A stretch of 64,000 nucleotides of DNA, from contig NZ_CP047895.1 of the NCBI RefSeq assembly GCF_009913435.1, positions 2,364,501 to 2,428,500 of the forward strand, read 5' to 3'. Origin of the DNA: Sphingomonas changnyeongensis (GTDB taxonomy: Bacteria; Pseudomonadota; Alphaproteobacteria; Sphingomonadales; Sphingomonadaceae). The translations under genes were made by a program, and so were the position numbers. Positions 9,653 through 18,111 of the stretch are shown here, one piece after another (the first letter of the stretch is position 1; each line of letters begins with the position of its first letter). The notes below the pieces were generated by a model that was given only the letters and a program-made list of their open reading frames with translations, did not search any database and had not been told where the DNA came from.

Positions 9653-10885
9653 ATGACGCGAGCGGCAACCTTGGACTATCAGCGCATCTTCACCCAGGCG
9701 ATCGACCGGCTCCATGCCGAGGGGCGCTACCGGGTGTTCATCGATATCCTGCGCAACAAGGGCATGTTCCCCAATGCGCGCTGCTTTGCCGGGCATAACG
9801 GGCCGAAACCGATCACCGTCTGGTGTTCGAACGACTATCTGGCGATGGGCCAGCACCCCAAGGTCATTTCCGCGATGGAAGCCGCGCTGCACGATGTCGG
9901 CGCGGGATCGGGCGGCACGCGCAACATCGGCGGCAACACCCATTACCATGTCGATCTGGAAAGCGAGCTGGCTGACCTGCACGGCAAGGAAGCGGCGTTG
10001 CTGTTCACCTCCGGCTATGTGTCGAACGAAGCGACGCTGTCGACGCTGGCGAAGATCCTGCCGGGCTGCGTGATCTTTTCCGACGCGCTCAACCATGCCT
10101 CGATGATTGCGGGCATCCGCAATTCGGGCTGCGAAAAGCGCGTGTTCCGGCACAATGATCTTGCCCATCTGGAAGAGCTGCTGGCCGCCGAAGCGCCCGA
10201 CACGCCCAAGCTGATCGCGTTTGAAAGCGTCTATTCGATGGACGGCGATGTCGCGCCGATCGCCGAGATCTGCGACCTTGCCGACAAATATCGCGCGCTC
10301 ACCTATCTGGACGAGGTCCATGCCGTGGGCATGTACGGCGCGCGCGGCGGCGGCATTTCCGAACGCGACGCGGTGGCGGACCGGGTGACGATCATCGAAG
10401 GCACGCTGGGCAAGGCGTTCGGCGTGATGGGCGGCTATATCGCCGCCGATCAGGTGATCATCGACGTCATCCGTTCCTATGCGCCGGGTTTCATCTTCAC
10501 CACCTCGCTGTCGCCGGTGCTGGTCGCCGGCGCGCTGGCCAGCGTCCGCCACCTGAAGGCCTCGGCCGAGGAGCGCGAGGGCCAGCAGGCGGCCGCCGCG
10601 ACGCTCAAGCGGCTGTTCGCCGAAGCGGGGCTGCCGGTGATGGATTCGACCACCCATATCGTGCCGCTGATGGTCGGCGATCCGGTGCGCGCCAAGCGGA
10701 TCAGCGACATCCTGCTCGCCGAATATGGCGTCTATGTGCAGCCGATCAACTTCCCGACCGTGCCGCGCGGGACCGAAAGGCTGCGCTTCACCCCCGGCCC
10801 GTCGCACACCGAGGCGATGATGCGCGACCTGACCCGGGCGCTGGTCGAGATCTGGGACCGGCTGGAGATGAAGCTGGCGGCCTGA
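9653..10885 (+). CDS. hemA: 5-aminolevulinate synthase
   Basis: PLP enzyme that condenses glycine and succinyl-CoA to 5-aminolevulinate, the Shemin route used by alphaproteobacteria for haem and bacteriochlorophyll. The 410-residue protein has RYRVFIDI near the N-terminus, [11 protein letters not shown], the [12 protein letters not shown] aspartate/histidine segment, and the PLP lysine in GTLGKAFG (Lys254). An ATG at 9617 would add 12 residues without family resemblance; a TTG further down is also possible. It is not next to the other bch genes here, so it is probably the housekeeping copy, and the only one visible. Confidence 0.96.
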   Translation: MTRAATLDYQRIFTQAIDRLHAEGRYRVFIDILRNKGMFPNARCFAGHNGPKPITVWCSNDYLAMGQHPKVISAMEAALHDVGAGSGGTRNIGGNTHYHVDLESELADLHGKEAALLFTSGYVSNEATLSTLAKILPGCVIFSDALNHASMIAGIRNSGCEKRVFRHNDLAHLEELLAAEAPDTPKLIAFESVYSMDGDVAPIAEICDLADKYRALTYLDEVHAVGMYGARGGGISERDAVADRVTIIEGTLGKAFGVMGGYIAADQVIIDVIRSYAPGFIFTTSLSPVLVAGALASVRHLKASAEEREGQQAAAATLKRLFAEAGLPVMDSTTHIVPLMVGDPVRAKRISDILLAEYGVYVQPINFPTVPRGTERLRFTPGPSHTEAMMRDLTRALVEIWDRLEMKLAA

Positions 10886-10887
10886 GG

Positions 10888-11675
10888 GTGACGCCGGCGG
10901 GCGCATTCGGGATCGGGTCCGGGGGCGGGTTCGCGCTGCTGGCGCTGGCCGGCTTCATCGCCGGCGGCATCAATGCGCTGGCGGGCGGCGGCTCGCTGGT
11001 CAGCTTTCCTGCCCTGATCGCGGTCGGCCTGCCGCCGCTTGCCGCCAATGTGACGAGCAGCGTTGCGCTGCTGCCCGGCTATCTGGGCGGGGTGATCGGC
11101 GAGCGCGCCGATCTTGCCGGACAGGGCGGGCGGCTGATTCGGCTCGCCCCGCTCGCGCTGCTCGGCGGGCTGGCGGGCGGTGCGCTGGCGCTGGCCGGCG
11201 GGGAGCGCCGCTTTGCCGCGCTTGCCCCCTGGCTGCTGATCGCCGGCTGCCTGCTGCTTGCCGGCCAGCCATGGCTCAAACGCTGGCTGACCAGACGGTC
11301 GATCGCGGGCACGCGCCCGGCGGCGGGCGCGCTGGCGCTCGGCGCGGCGGTGTTTGCCGCCTGCATCTATGGCGGCTATTTCGGCGCGGGGCTGAGCGTC
11401 ATGCTGCTCGCGCTGCTGGCGCTTGGCATCAACGATAATCTGGTGCGCTTGAATGCGCTCAAACAGGGCCTTGCGCTGGCTGCCAATCTGGGGGCGGTGC
11501 TGCTGTTCCTCGCGGCAGCGCCGCTCGACCGCGCGGCGGCGGGCGTGATGGCGGTCGCCGCGCTGGCCGGGGCATGGCGGGCGGCAGGCTGGCGGGACGG
11601 ATCGATCCCGACCGGCTGCGCGCTGTGGTCGTCGCGCTCGGCCTAGGCGTCGCCGCGCTGCTGCTATGGCGCTGA
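10888..11675 (+). CDS. TauE/SafE family permease, with an apparent frameshift near the 3' end
   Basis: Predicted inner-membrane anion exporter of the TauE/SafE (DUF81) family, linked elsewhere to sulfite, sulfoacetate or other organosulfur export; the substrate here is unknown. Family features are AGFIAGGINALAGGGSLVSFPAL at the N-terminus and the second repeat GGYFGAGLSVMLLALLAL. The frame as given ends at 11646 with a non-hydrophobic tail. Adding one G to the run at 11569-11572 yields GGMAGGRLAGRIDPDRLRA and a final membrane segment ending LLLWR at the TGA of 11673-11675 (262 residues). The GTG start is 2 bases after the hemA stop, suggesting coupling. Confidence 0.85.
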
Positions 11676-12377
11676 CCCCGTGGCCGGCCGGTCGAGCCGC
11701 GCCTGCCAGGCATAGCCGCGAAACAGCCGGGTGAAGCGCAGCGTCAGCCCGTGCCGCGCGGCAAGCGCCGCCAGCTCGGCCTCCAGCCCGGCACGCGGCG
11801 ACACGTCGAACCGCGCCAGCCAGGCGAACAACAGCCGGCGGAACCAGCGCGGCAAGCCTTCCTGCTGCCCGAAATCGACGATGTGCAGCCGCCCGCCCGG
11901 CGCCAGCGCTCGCGCCGCCTGATCGAGCGCGGCCCGCCAGTCGGGGATCATCGACAGGGTGTAGGACATGAACACCCGGTCGACGCCGTGCGCCGGAGGC
12001 TGCGGCCGCTGCCCGTCCGCACCGAACAGCGCGGCCAGATCGAACGCGGTCGCATCCCCGCGCGCAAGCGCGACCGTGCCGCCAAGCCCGGCGCGGCGCA
12101 CCGCCCGGCCGGCGGTGTCGAGCATCGCGGCCGAGATATCGATCCCGAACCAGCGCGCCCCCGGCCAGGCGCGCGCCGCCGCGATCAGGTTGCGCGCCGT
12201 GCCGCAGCCGATTTCGAGCACGGTTCCGCCCGGCGGCGGCGCCAGTTCGGCAATCAGCCGATCACGGCCGAGCAGATAATATTTGCGCGTGAGATCATAG
12301 AAATGGCGCTGGCTGCGGTAGATCGCATCCATCCGCCCCGCGAGCGAGCCCGGCCCGGTGAGCGCCCCGTCAGCCAT
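11664..12377 (-). CDS. btaB: BtaB-type methyltransferase of betaine lipid synthesis
   Basis: BtaB methylates diacylglyceryl-homoserine three times with SAM to give the phosphorus-free lipid DGTS. The 237-residue class I methyltransferase has the SAM loop VLEIGCGTARNL, acidic loop GIDIS, and the segment MSYTLSMIPDW. The N-terminal MDAIYRSQRHFYDLTRKYYLLGRD is typical of BtaB. The ATG at 12377 is chosen because the sequence upstream is out of family. It lies 20 bases downstream of btaA, and that pairing is the main support over a generic methyltransferase. The stop overlaps the repaired end of the convergent TauE gene by 12 bases. Confidence 0.88.
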   Translation of the reverse strand: MADGALTGPGSLAGRMDAIYRSQRHFYDLTRKYYLLGRDRLIAELAPPPGGTVLEIGCGTARNLIAAARAWPGARWFGIDISAAMLDTAGRAVRRAGLGGTVALARGDATAFDLAALFGADGQRPQPPAHGVDRVFMSYTLSMIPDWRAALDQAARALAPGGRLHIVDFGQQEGLPRWFRRLLFAWLARFDVSPRAGLEAELAALAARHGLTLRFTRLFRGYAWQARLDRPATGSAP

Positions 12378-12397
12378 GCGGCACCCCCCGCCGACGA

Positions 12398-13630
12398 TCA
12401 GCCGCGCAGCACATAAAGATGCACGCCGCCATAGATTGACGAGCGGTCGCGCCGCGTCAGGTCGCGCGACTGCGCCTCGGCATAGTCCCAGCGGCCGAGA
12501 ATGTCGTCGGGCACGCGCCCGGGCAGCAGGGTCGGCGCGGCGGCGGTGCGGAACAGCACACGCGCGCCCGGCCGGGCGGTGCGGGTGATCTCGCGCCACA
12601 GGGCGGTCAGCTGCGCATCGGTCATCCAGTCCTGCGCGTCGAGCAGCACATAGCGGTCAAGGCTCGCATCGGGCTGTTCGGCGAGATGGTCGGTAAAGTT
12701 GGCATGGCGCACGGTCACCCGGTCCACCCGCGAAACGACCAGCGCATGGTTGGCGGCCTGCAGATAGGGCGGCAGCGGGGCGGCGGGTTCCTTGCCATAG
12801 CCGCGCCCGAACGCCTGCCAGGCGAAATAATTGTCGCGAATGTCGAAATCGCAGGCGAGCTTTTCCAGCCGCGCGCGCAGCACCGCCGCCATGCCCGCCG
12901 GCTCGTCGCCGGCCAGCGCCTCATATTGGGCGGGCGGGATGCCCAGGCCGAACAGCGACGCCGGCTGGTCGGTCAGCCAGCGTACGAACTTCTTGTCGAA
13001 CACCGGGGCGAGGCGGCGGTCGAAGATCGCGCGCTGTTCCTCGACCGTGCGGGCCGACAGCAGCTCGCGCGGATCGACGCGGTAAAGCCGGGCGAGGCCG
13101 TGCGCCAGGCCGATGAACCCGCCCAGGAGGCCGCGCTTGTAGATGCCGCTGGCAAAGCCGCGGATGCGCCGCCGGCCGATCAGGTCGCGCCCTTCCCAGT
13201 AACGGCGCGACACCTCGTCCAGAAGCGGGCGGACATGGTCGCGATAGGCGCGGATATTCTCGGGCGTGTCGGCCTCGGCGAAAAAGCGCCGGAACGCCGC
13301 ATAATCGGGCAAATGCCGCGCGGCGGCGAGCTTCAGCCGGTTGAGCGCGACATGGGCGGTGTTGAGATCGACCGCGGTGATGTGCGCCGGCCCTGCGGTC
13401 AGATAGCTGAGCACGTTGCAGCCGCCGCTGGCGATCGCGACCATCCGGCTGTCGGGCTGGATGGCAAGCGCCTCCATATCGACATCGGGGTCTTCCCAGA
13501 TCTGCGCATAGACCAGCCCGCGAAACGCAAACGCAAAGGCGCGTTCGAGCAAGCCCTGGCGCGACAGCCCCTTGTGCTGGATCGCGGCGGCCCCGACCGC
13601 CTTCATCGTCGCTGCCTGTCCATGTGCCAT
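12398..13630 (-). CDS. btaA: BtaA, diacylglycerol 3-amino-3-carboxypropyltransferase
   Basis: Transfers the aminocarboxypropyl group of SAM to diacylglycerol, the first step of DGTS betaine-lipid synthesis. The 410-residue protein is of the DUF3419 family. It has the opening YAQIWEDPDVDMEAL, a SAM-binding segment IASGGCNVLSYL, DLNTAHVAL, and a C-terminal domain with YVLLDAQDWM and LFRTAA. The ATG at 13630 follows GAGGGG 9 bases upstream; a GTG at 13654 would add eight residues. In Sinorhizobium and Rhodobacter this pathway replaces phospholipids under phosphate limitation; whether it does so here is inference. Confidence 0.92.
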   Translation of the reverse strand: MAHGQAATMKAVGAAAIQHKGLSRQGLLERAFAFAFRGLVYAQIWEDPDVDMEALAIQPDSRMVAIASGGCNVLSYLTAGPAHITAVDLNTAHVALNRLKLAAARHLPDYAAFRRFFAEADTPENIRAYRDHVRPLLDEVSRRYWEGRDLIGRRRIRGFASGIYKRGLLGGFIGLAHGLARLYRVDPRELLSARTVEEQRAIFDRRLAPVFDKKFVRWLTDQPASLFGLGIPPAQYEALAGDEPAGMAAVLRARLEKLACDFDIRDNYFAWQAFGRGYGKEPAAPLPPYLQAANHALVVSRVDRVTVRHANFTDHLAEQPDASLDRYVLLDAQDWMTDAQLTALWREITRTARPGARVLFRTAAAPTLLPGRVPDDILGRWDYAEAQSRDLTRRDRSSIYGGVHLYVLRG

Positions 13631-13649
13631 GATGCCGGTCCCCTCAAGC

Positions 13650-13690
13650 GTCACCCCGCCCTATGGCCGGGCGGTGACGGCTTGATGACG
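13650..13690 (-). promoter_or_regulatory. btaA leader: inverted repeat and candidate Pho box
   Basis: Two elements overlap. An inverted repeat with arms GTCACC(C)CGCCC and GGGCGGTGAC spans 13650-13678. On the minus strand, CGTCAT and CGTCAC start exactly 11 bases apart (13690 and 13679), the period of a PhoB box, though each unit is degenerate. The location just upstream of btaA makes phosphate control plausible. The hairpin could equally be an attenuator after yqgE. Confidence 0.35.
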
Positions 13691-13695
13691 GGCGA

Positions 13696-14262
13696 TCAGG
13701 CCAGCCCGGCAGTGGGGGCGAGCAGGCGCGGATCGATGCCCGCCTGGCGATAGGCGGCACCCCAGCGTTCATTGACCGGCGTGTCGAACAGCAGCTTTTC
13801 CTCGGCTTCGGTCATGAACCAGCCATGCCGGGTCAGTTCCTCCTCCAGCTGGCCGTCGGCCCAGCCGGCATAGCCGAGCGCGGCCAGCCAGCGCGCCGGC
13901 CCCTTGCCGGCCGCGATCGCGCGCAGCACATCGACCGTGTTGGTGAGCGCGAACCGCCCCGCCACCTCGATCGTGTCCTGCCCGCCCCAGTCGAGCGTGT
14001 GGAGCACGAAGCCGCGCTGCGGCTCCACCGGCCCGCCGATATGAACGGGAACATCGGGTGCCTCGCCTGGCGAGATGCCGAACTGATCGAGCAGCGCGTG
14101 AAAGCCGAGCCGGGGGGCAAGCTTGCCGATGCCGATGCCCAGCGCCCCGCGCTCGTCATGCGCGCACATGGCGATCACTGCGCGCTCGAAGCGCGGATCG
14201 CCGATGCCCGGCAGGGCGAGCAGCAACTGGCCGGAAAGAAAGCGCGACTCCATCGCCTCCAT
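13696..14262 (-). CDS. YqgE/AlgH family protein
   Basis: Conserved 188-residue protein of the YqgE/AlgH (DUF179) family. Its molecular role is not settled; AlgH was named for effects on alginate gene expression in Pseudomonas. Family features are LSGQLLLALPGIGDPRFERAV at the N-terminus, a central GGPVEPQRGFVLHT, and LGYAGWADGQLEEEL near the C-terminus. It is divergent from the peroxiredoxin gene and upstream of btaA, separated from it by a 65-base leader with a hairpin. Confidence 0.93.
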   Translation of the reverse strand: MEAMESRFLSGQLLLALPGIGDPRFERAVIAMCAHDERGALGIGIGKLAPRLGFHALLDQFGISPGEAPDVPVHIGGPVEPQRGFVLHTLDWGGQDTIEVAGRFALTNTVDVLRAIAAGKGPARWLAALGYAGWADGQLEEELTRHGWFMTEAEEKLLFDTPVNERWGAAYRQAGIDPRLLAPTAGLA

Positions 14263-14390
14263 ATAGGCCCGGCGCGCGCGAACCCCAATCGGTCCGCAAT
14301 CGGCTTCAGCCCGCTTGACCTGAGGCTGCGCCGACCCGACCTAGCGGCGCGTGCCCGACTCGAGGGCCCGGAGCGACAAAGGAGATCCGC

Positions 14391-14873
14391 ATGACCATCA
14401 ATGCCGGCGACAAGCTGCCCGCCGTGACGCTGACCAAGGTGACCGAATCGGGCCCCGATCAGGTGTCTTCGGAGGATTTCTTCAAGGGCCGCCGCGTCGC
14501 CCTTTTCTCCGTTCCCGGTGCCTTCACCCCGACCTGCTCGGCGCGCCACCTGCCGGGCTTTGTCGACAAGATCGACGAGCTGAAGGCGAAGGGCGTGGAC
14601 GAAGTGGCCTGCACCGCCGTCAACGACGCCTTTGTGCTTGCCGCCTGGGCCAAGTCGGCAGGGGCCGAGGGCAAGGTGACGATGCTGGCCGACGGCAATG
14701 GCGATCTGGTCGAGGCGCTGGGCCTGACCATGGACGGCAGCAAGTTCGGCATGGGCAAGCGCGGCCAGCGTTTCTCGATGATCGTCGAGGACGGCGTGGT
14801 GCGCGAACTGAACGTCGAGGCGCCGGGCGAGTTCCGCGTCAGCTCGGCCGAGCATCTGCTGGGCCAGCTCTGA
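14391..14873 (+). CDS. Peroxiredoxin (Prx5 type)
   Basis: Thiol peroxidase of the Prx5/redoxin family that reduces H2O2 and organic peroxides. The 160-residue protein has the peroxidatic site PGAFTPTCS and the family segment ACTAVNDAFVLAAW. No other cysteine is placed like an atypical 2-Cys resolving residue, apart from the one in ACTAVND. A strong ribosome site AAAGGAG lies 7 bases before the ATG. It is divergent from yqgE and followed by a GC-rich hairpin, so it is probably monocistronic. Confidence 0.95.
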   Translation: MTINAGDKLPAVTLTKVTESGPDQVSSEDFFKGRRVALFSVPGAFTPTCSARHLPGFVDKIDELKAKGVDEVACTAVNDAFVLAAWAKSAGAEGKVTMLADGNGDLVEALGLTMDGSKFGMGKRGQRFSMIVEDGVVRELNVEAPGEFRVSSAEHLLGQL

Positions 14874-14883
14874 TCGATTGGCC

Positions 14884-14924
14884 GGGGAGAAGGGGGGGCA
14901 GGTTCAGCCCGCCCCCTCTCCCCC
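14884..14924 (+). terminator. GC-rich hairpin after the peroxiredoxin gene
   Basis: Arms GGGGAGAAGGGGGGGC and GCCCGCCCCCTCTCCCC can pair with small bulges around AGGTTCA. It lies 8 bases after the stop codon. There is no clear T-run after it, so termination efficiency is uncertain. Confidence 0.5.
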
Positions 14925-14998
14925 GCCCCCAGGCGTTCGCCGCGCCCCTGCTGAACGGGCGTCTTGGCAATGTCATGCCGGCCCGTTATCTGCTGGTC

Positions 14999-16459
14999 AT
15001 GACAGCACAGATCATCGAACAAACCCCAGGCGCGCTCATCGACGAACTGGCGCGCATCTATGACGCTGCGGTCGAGGCCCTGCAGGCCGCGATTTCCGCC
15101 TTTGTGGTCGACGGCATCAAGCCCGACCGCGCCGCCCGCGAGGCCGGGCTGTTCTGCTATCCCGAACTGCGCATCCGCTACCGCGGCGATTCGCCCACGC
15201 CGCCGCCGCTGCGCGCCTTTGGCCGGCTGGTCGCCCCCGGCATCTATGCCACCACCGTCACGCGGCCGCGCAGCTTTGCCGGCTATCTGGCCGAACAGCT
15301 GGACCTGCTGATGTCCGGCTATGGCGTGACCGTGGAGGTCGGGCGCAGCCGGCAGGAAATTCCCTTCCCCTATGTGCTCGATCCCGGCCATGACCTGACG
15401 CTCGAAGGCGTCGCCCCGGCCGAGCTGGCACGCTGGTTCCCGGCGACCGAACTGGCGCATATCGGTGACGAGATCGCCGACGGTCTGCCGTCCGACGATC
15501 CCGACACGCCCCGGCCGCTGGCGCTGTTCGACGGGCTGCGCACCGATTTCTCGCTGGCCCGGCTGCGCCATTACACCGGCACGCCGCCCGAGCATGTCCA
15601 GCGCTACATCCTGTTCACCAACTATCACCGCTATGTCGACGAGTTCGTGCAATGGGCATGCCGGACGCTGAAGGAGGATGAGCGCTATACCGCGCTGTCC
15701 GGTCCGGGCGGGCTGTTCATGACCCGCGAGACGCTCGATCCCGAACGCGCGGTCGCCGATTATGCGTGGCGGCGGCACCAGATGCCGGCCTGGCATCTGA
15801 TGGCCGGGGACAAGACCGGCATCAGCCTGGTCAACATCGGCGTCGGCCCGTCCAACGCCAAGACGATCACCGACCATCTGGCGGTGCTGCGGCCCGAGGC
15901 GTGGCTGATGATCGGCCATTGCGGCGGCCTCAGGCCCAGCCAGCGCATCGGCGACTATGTGCTCGCCCATGCCTATCTGCGCGACGACCATGTGCTTGAC
16001 GATGTGCTGCCGCCGGAAATCCCGGTGCCGGCCATCGCCGAAGTGCAGCAGGCGCTCGCCCGCGCGGCGGAAACGGTGTCGGGCGAAAGCCCCGACATGC
16101 TCAAGCGCCGCCTGCGCACCGGCACCATCGTCACCACCGACGATCGCAACTGGGAGCTGCGCTATTCCAAATCGGCGCTGCGTTTCTCCCAGTCGCGCGC
16201 GGTGGGCGTGGACATGGAATCGGCGACCATCGCCGCCCAGGGCTTCCGCTTCCGCATCCCGTACGGGACGCTGCTGTGCGTGTCGGACAAGCCGCTGCAC
16301 GGCGAGCTGAAGCTGCCCGGCCAGGCCAACCGTTTTTACGAGCGCGCGATCAACGAGCATATGCAGATCGGCATCGAAGCCTGTGCCGAGCTGTTGCGCG
16401 AGGGTGCCAAGCTGCACAGCCGCAAGCTGCGCGCGTTCAACGAGCCGCCGTTCAGATAA
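14999..16459 (+). CDS. amn: AMP nucleosidase
   Basis: Hydrolyses AMP to adenine and ribose 5-phosphate. The 486-residue protein matches the length of the E. coli enzyme. It has an N-terminal regulatory domain and a C-terminal nucleoside-phosphorylase fold with SLVNIGVGPSNAKTITDHL, MIGHCGGL, VGVDMESATIAAQGF and LCVSDKPLHGELKLPG. The ATG at 14999 gives a native N-terminus; an ATG at 14975 would add eight residues. With the adenine deaminase and phosphoribosyltransferase about 2 kb downstream it would form an AMP-adenine-hypoxanthine-IMP salvage route. Confidence 0.95.
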   Translation: MTAQIIEQTPGALIDELARIYDAAVEALQAAISAFVVDGIKPDRAAREAGLFCYPELRIRYRGDSPTPPPLRAFGRLVAPGIYATTVTRPRSFAGYLAEQLDLLMSGYGVTVEVGRSRQEIPFPYVLDPGHDLTLEGVAPAELARWFPATELAHIGDEIADGLPSDDPDTPRPLALFDGLRTDFSLARLRHYTGTPPEHVQRYILFTNYHRYVDEFVQWACRTLKEDERYTALSGPGGLFMTRETLDPERAVADYAWRRHQMPAWHLMAGDKTGISLVNIGVGPSNAKTITDHLAVLRPEAWLMIGHCGGLRPSQRIGDYVLAHAYLRDDHVLDDVLPPEIPVPAIAEVQQALARAAETVSGESPDMLKRRLRTGTIVTTDDRNWELRYSKSALRFSQSRAVGVDMESATIAAQGFRFRIPYGTLLCVSDKPLHGELKLPGQANRFYERAINEHMQIGIEACAELLREGAKLHSRKLRAFNEPPFR

Positions 16460-16468
16460 GGCCCGCGC

Positions 16469-16512
16469 GGCGGAGCCGGAGATAACGGCTCCGCCGGGCG
16501 ATCCCGCCCGGC
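16469..16512. terminator. Tandem hairpins between convergent genes
   Basis: Perfect stem GGCGGAGCCG/CGGCTCCGCC with loop GAGATAA (16469-16495), followed by CCGGGCG/CGCCCGG (16494-16512). It lies between the ends of amn and the convergent hydrolase gene, so it may terminate both. Confidence 0.6.
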
Positions 16513-16525
16513 ATCACGCTCTGTT

Positions 16526-17287
16526 TCAGCCCGCCGGCCCCAGCCAGACGGCGAGCGCATCGCCCAGCTCGCGCTTCACCACCGCCGACATATGGCCGCC
16601 GGGAATCTCGACCAGTTCGCCCCGCGGCAGCGCCTCGGCCAGCGCCGGGGCGGAGCCATTGTCGCGGTCCTCGACCCCGCACAGCACCAGGGTCGGCATG
16701 GCGATCGCGCCGATCGCCTCGGCCGGCGTGTCGGTGAAGGTGTCGAGAATATGGATCAGCGCCGCCGGATCGCCGCCGGTCGTCTTCAGAAACGCCTCGG
16801 CATTCCATTCCGGCGTGCCGCGCGCGAAGCTGCCGAGATTGGTCAGGATGTGGCGGAAATGCGCGGCGCGCCCCGATGTGCCGATCAGCCCTTCCAGCCC
16901 CATGCCCGACAGAATGGCCCGGCCCGGCGTCGCGCCGCGCACGATCATCCGCATCGTCGTGCGCGCGCCGAGCGAATAGCCGCCCAGATCATAATCGGTC
17001 AGCCCGAGATGGGCGATCAGCGCCAGCCCGTCATCGGCCAGCACATCGCCCGGATAATGGCGCGGATCATGCGGTGCCGCGCTCTGCCCGTGCGCGCGCA
17101 GATCGGGCATGATCACCCGGTAGCCGAGCGCCGCCGCCTTGGCGGCATGGCCGTAACGGATCCAGTTGGTCGCGGCGTTGGAAAACAGCCCGTGGATCAG
17201 GATCAGCGGCCGGCCGGTGCCCATTTCATGCCAGGCGAGGCGGATGCCGTCATCGGCGGTGAAGAAATGCGTCGTCGCCCCGGTCAT
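16526..17287 (-). CDS. Alpha/beta hydrolase
   Basis: Cytoplasmic alpha/beta-fold hydrolase of 253 residues. It has HGLFSNAATNW for the oxyanion loop, DLRAHGQS, the nucleophile elbow GGYSLGAR (serine), the acid region CGVEDRDNG, and a C-terminal GGHMSAV with the likely catalytic histidine. The substrate cannot be read from sequence. The ATG at 17287 overlaps the stop of the upstream DsbA-family gene (ATGA), so the two are coupled. That pairing may point to breakdown of an aromatic or ring-opened substrate, but this is only inference. Confidence 0.85.
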   Translation of the reverse strand: MTGATTHFFTADDGIRLAWHEMGTGRPLILIHGLFSNAATNWIRYGHAAKAAALGYRVIMPDLRAHGQSAAPHDPRHYPGDVLADDGLALIAHLGLTDYDLGGYSLGARTTMRMIVRGATPGRAILSGMGLEGLIGTSGRAAHFRHILTNLGSFARGTPEWNAEAFLKTTGGDPAALIHILDTFTDTPAEAIGAIAMPTLVLCGVEDRDNGSAPALAEALPRGELVEIPGGHMSAVVKRELGDALAVWLGPAG

Positions 17288-17934
17288 TCGCGCTCCGTCA
17301 GCCCGGCCTGTTCCATCCGCCATTTGGCAAGTTCGATCCGGTCCTGCCCGAAAAACGGCTCGCCCTGGAACACCAAAGTCGGCACGCCCCAATGGCCCGC
17401 CGCCTCCAGCGCCTGCTGATTGCCCTCAATCTCCTGATCGAGCGCGGCGGCATCGTCGGCCACCTCGGCGTCCAGCTCCTCGAGCACCAGCCCCGCCCAG
17501 GCCGCGGCGCTCGCCAGATGCGCGCCCTCATGCCAGTTTTCGGTGCCGCCCCAGATCAGCCGCGACACCTCGTCGGCAAAGGCAAAGCCCGCGCCGCGCC
17601 GCGCCGCCGCCTGGCCGAGGCGGACGAGCCGGCGGATGAAGGGCTGTTCGGCCGCGATCTCGCCGGTGTCGATGTCCTGCACGATCGGATCGGGCCGGGG
17701 CGGTGCAAAGGGCACGCCGTGGAAATCGGCAAGCCGCAGCACGTCGAGGCGCGTATATTTCAGCCAGTTGGGATGATTGTGCGCGAAAAACCCCGGATCG
17801 CGCACCGCAAGCGGCCAGACCGGACGCAGCACGATCTCAAGGTCATGATCGCGCACCAGCGCCCGGTAACGCGGCATCGCGAGATAGCTGTAAGGGCTGC
17901 GGAACGACCAGAACAGATCCGCCTTCAATGTCAT
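17284..17934 (-). CDS. DsbA-family protein, 2-hydroxychromene-2-carboxylate isomerase-like
   Basis: 216-residue thioredoxin-fold protein of the HCCA isomerase/GST-kappa group. The motif FWSFRSPYSYLAMPR near residue 10 carries the serine-proline pair used to bind glutathione in place of CxxC. The C-terminus has WGVPTLVFQGEPFFGQDRIE, typical of the family. Homologues isomerise ring-cleavage products of naphthalene-like compounds, but many have unknown substrates. The ATG at 17934 (MTLKADLFW) is chosen over an upstream start with no family resemblance. First gene of a two-gene unit with the alpha/beta hydrolase. Confidence 0.85.
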   Translation of the reverse strand: MTLKADLFWSFRSPYSYLAMPRYRALVRDHDLEIVLRPVWPLAVRDPGFFAHNHPNWLKYTRLDVLRLADFHGVPFAPPRPDPIVQDIDTGEIAAEQPFIRRLVRLGQAAARRGAGFAFADEVSRLIWGGTENWHEGAHLASAAAWAGLVLEELDAEVADDAAALDQEIEGNQQALEAAGHWGVPTLVFQGEPFFGQDRIELAKWRMEQAGLTERE

Positions 17935-18111
17935 GGCCGTGCCTTTCCCCAAATGTCTGGCCCGTTCGTCGGGCCCGGTTTTCGTGGCAGCATCCTTCCC
18001 TCTTAGGCCGCTCGCCGGCAAATGGTCAAAAACCCGTTCATCGCGATCATGCGCCGCCGCCGCCGCCGGGGCTTGTGCGGCGCGCCGAAAGCCGCGATCC
18101 TTGTGGCCATA

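Noticed and set aside
11641..11675. A separate short gene after the TauE permease at 11.6 kb
   Set aside because: The sequence is simply the permease's last membrane segment read in its proper frame once a missing G is restored.
12600..13750. A 355-codon plus-strand frame opposite btaA
   Set aside because: It is antisense to a well-conserved DUF3419 protein and has no motif or ribosome site.
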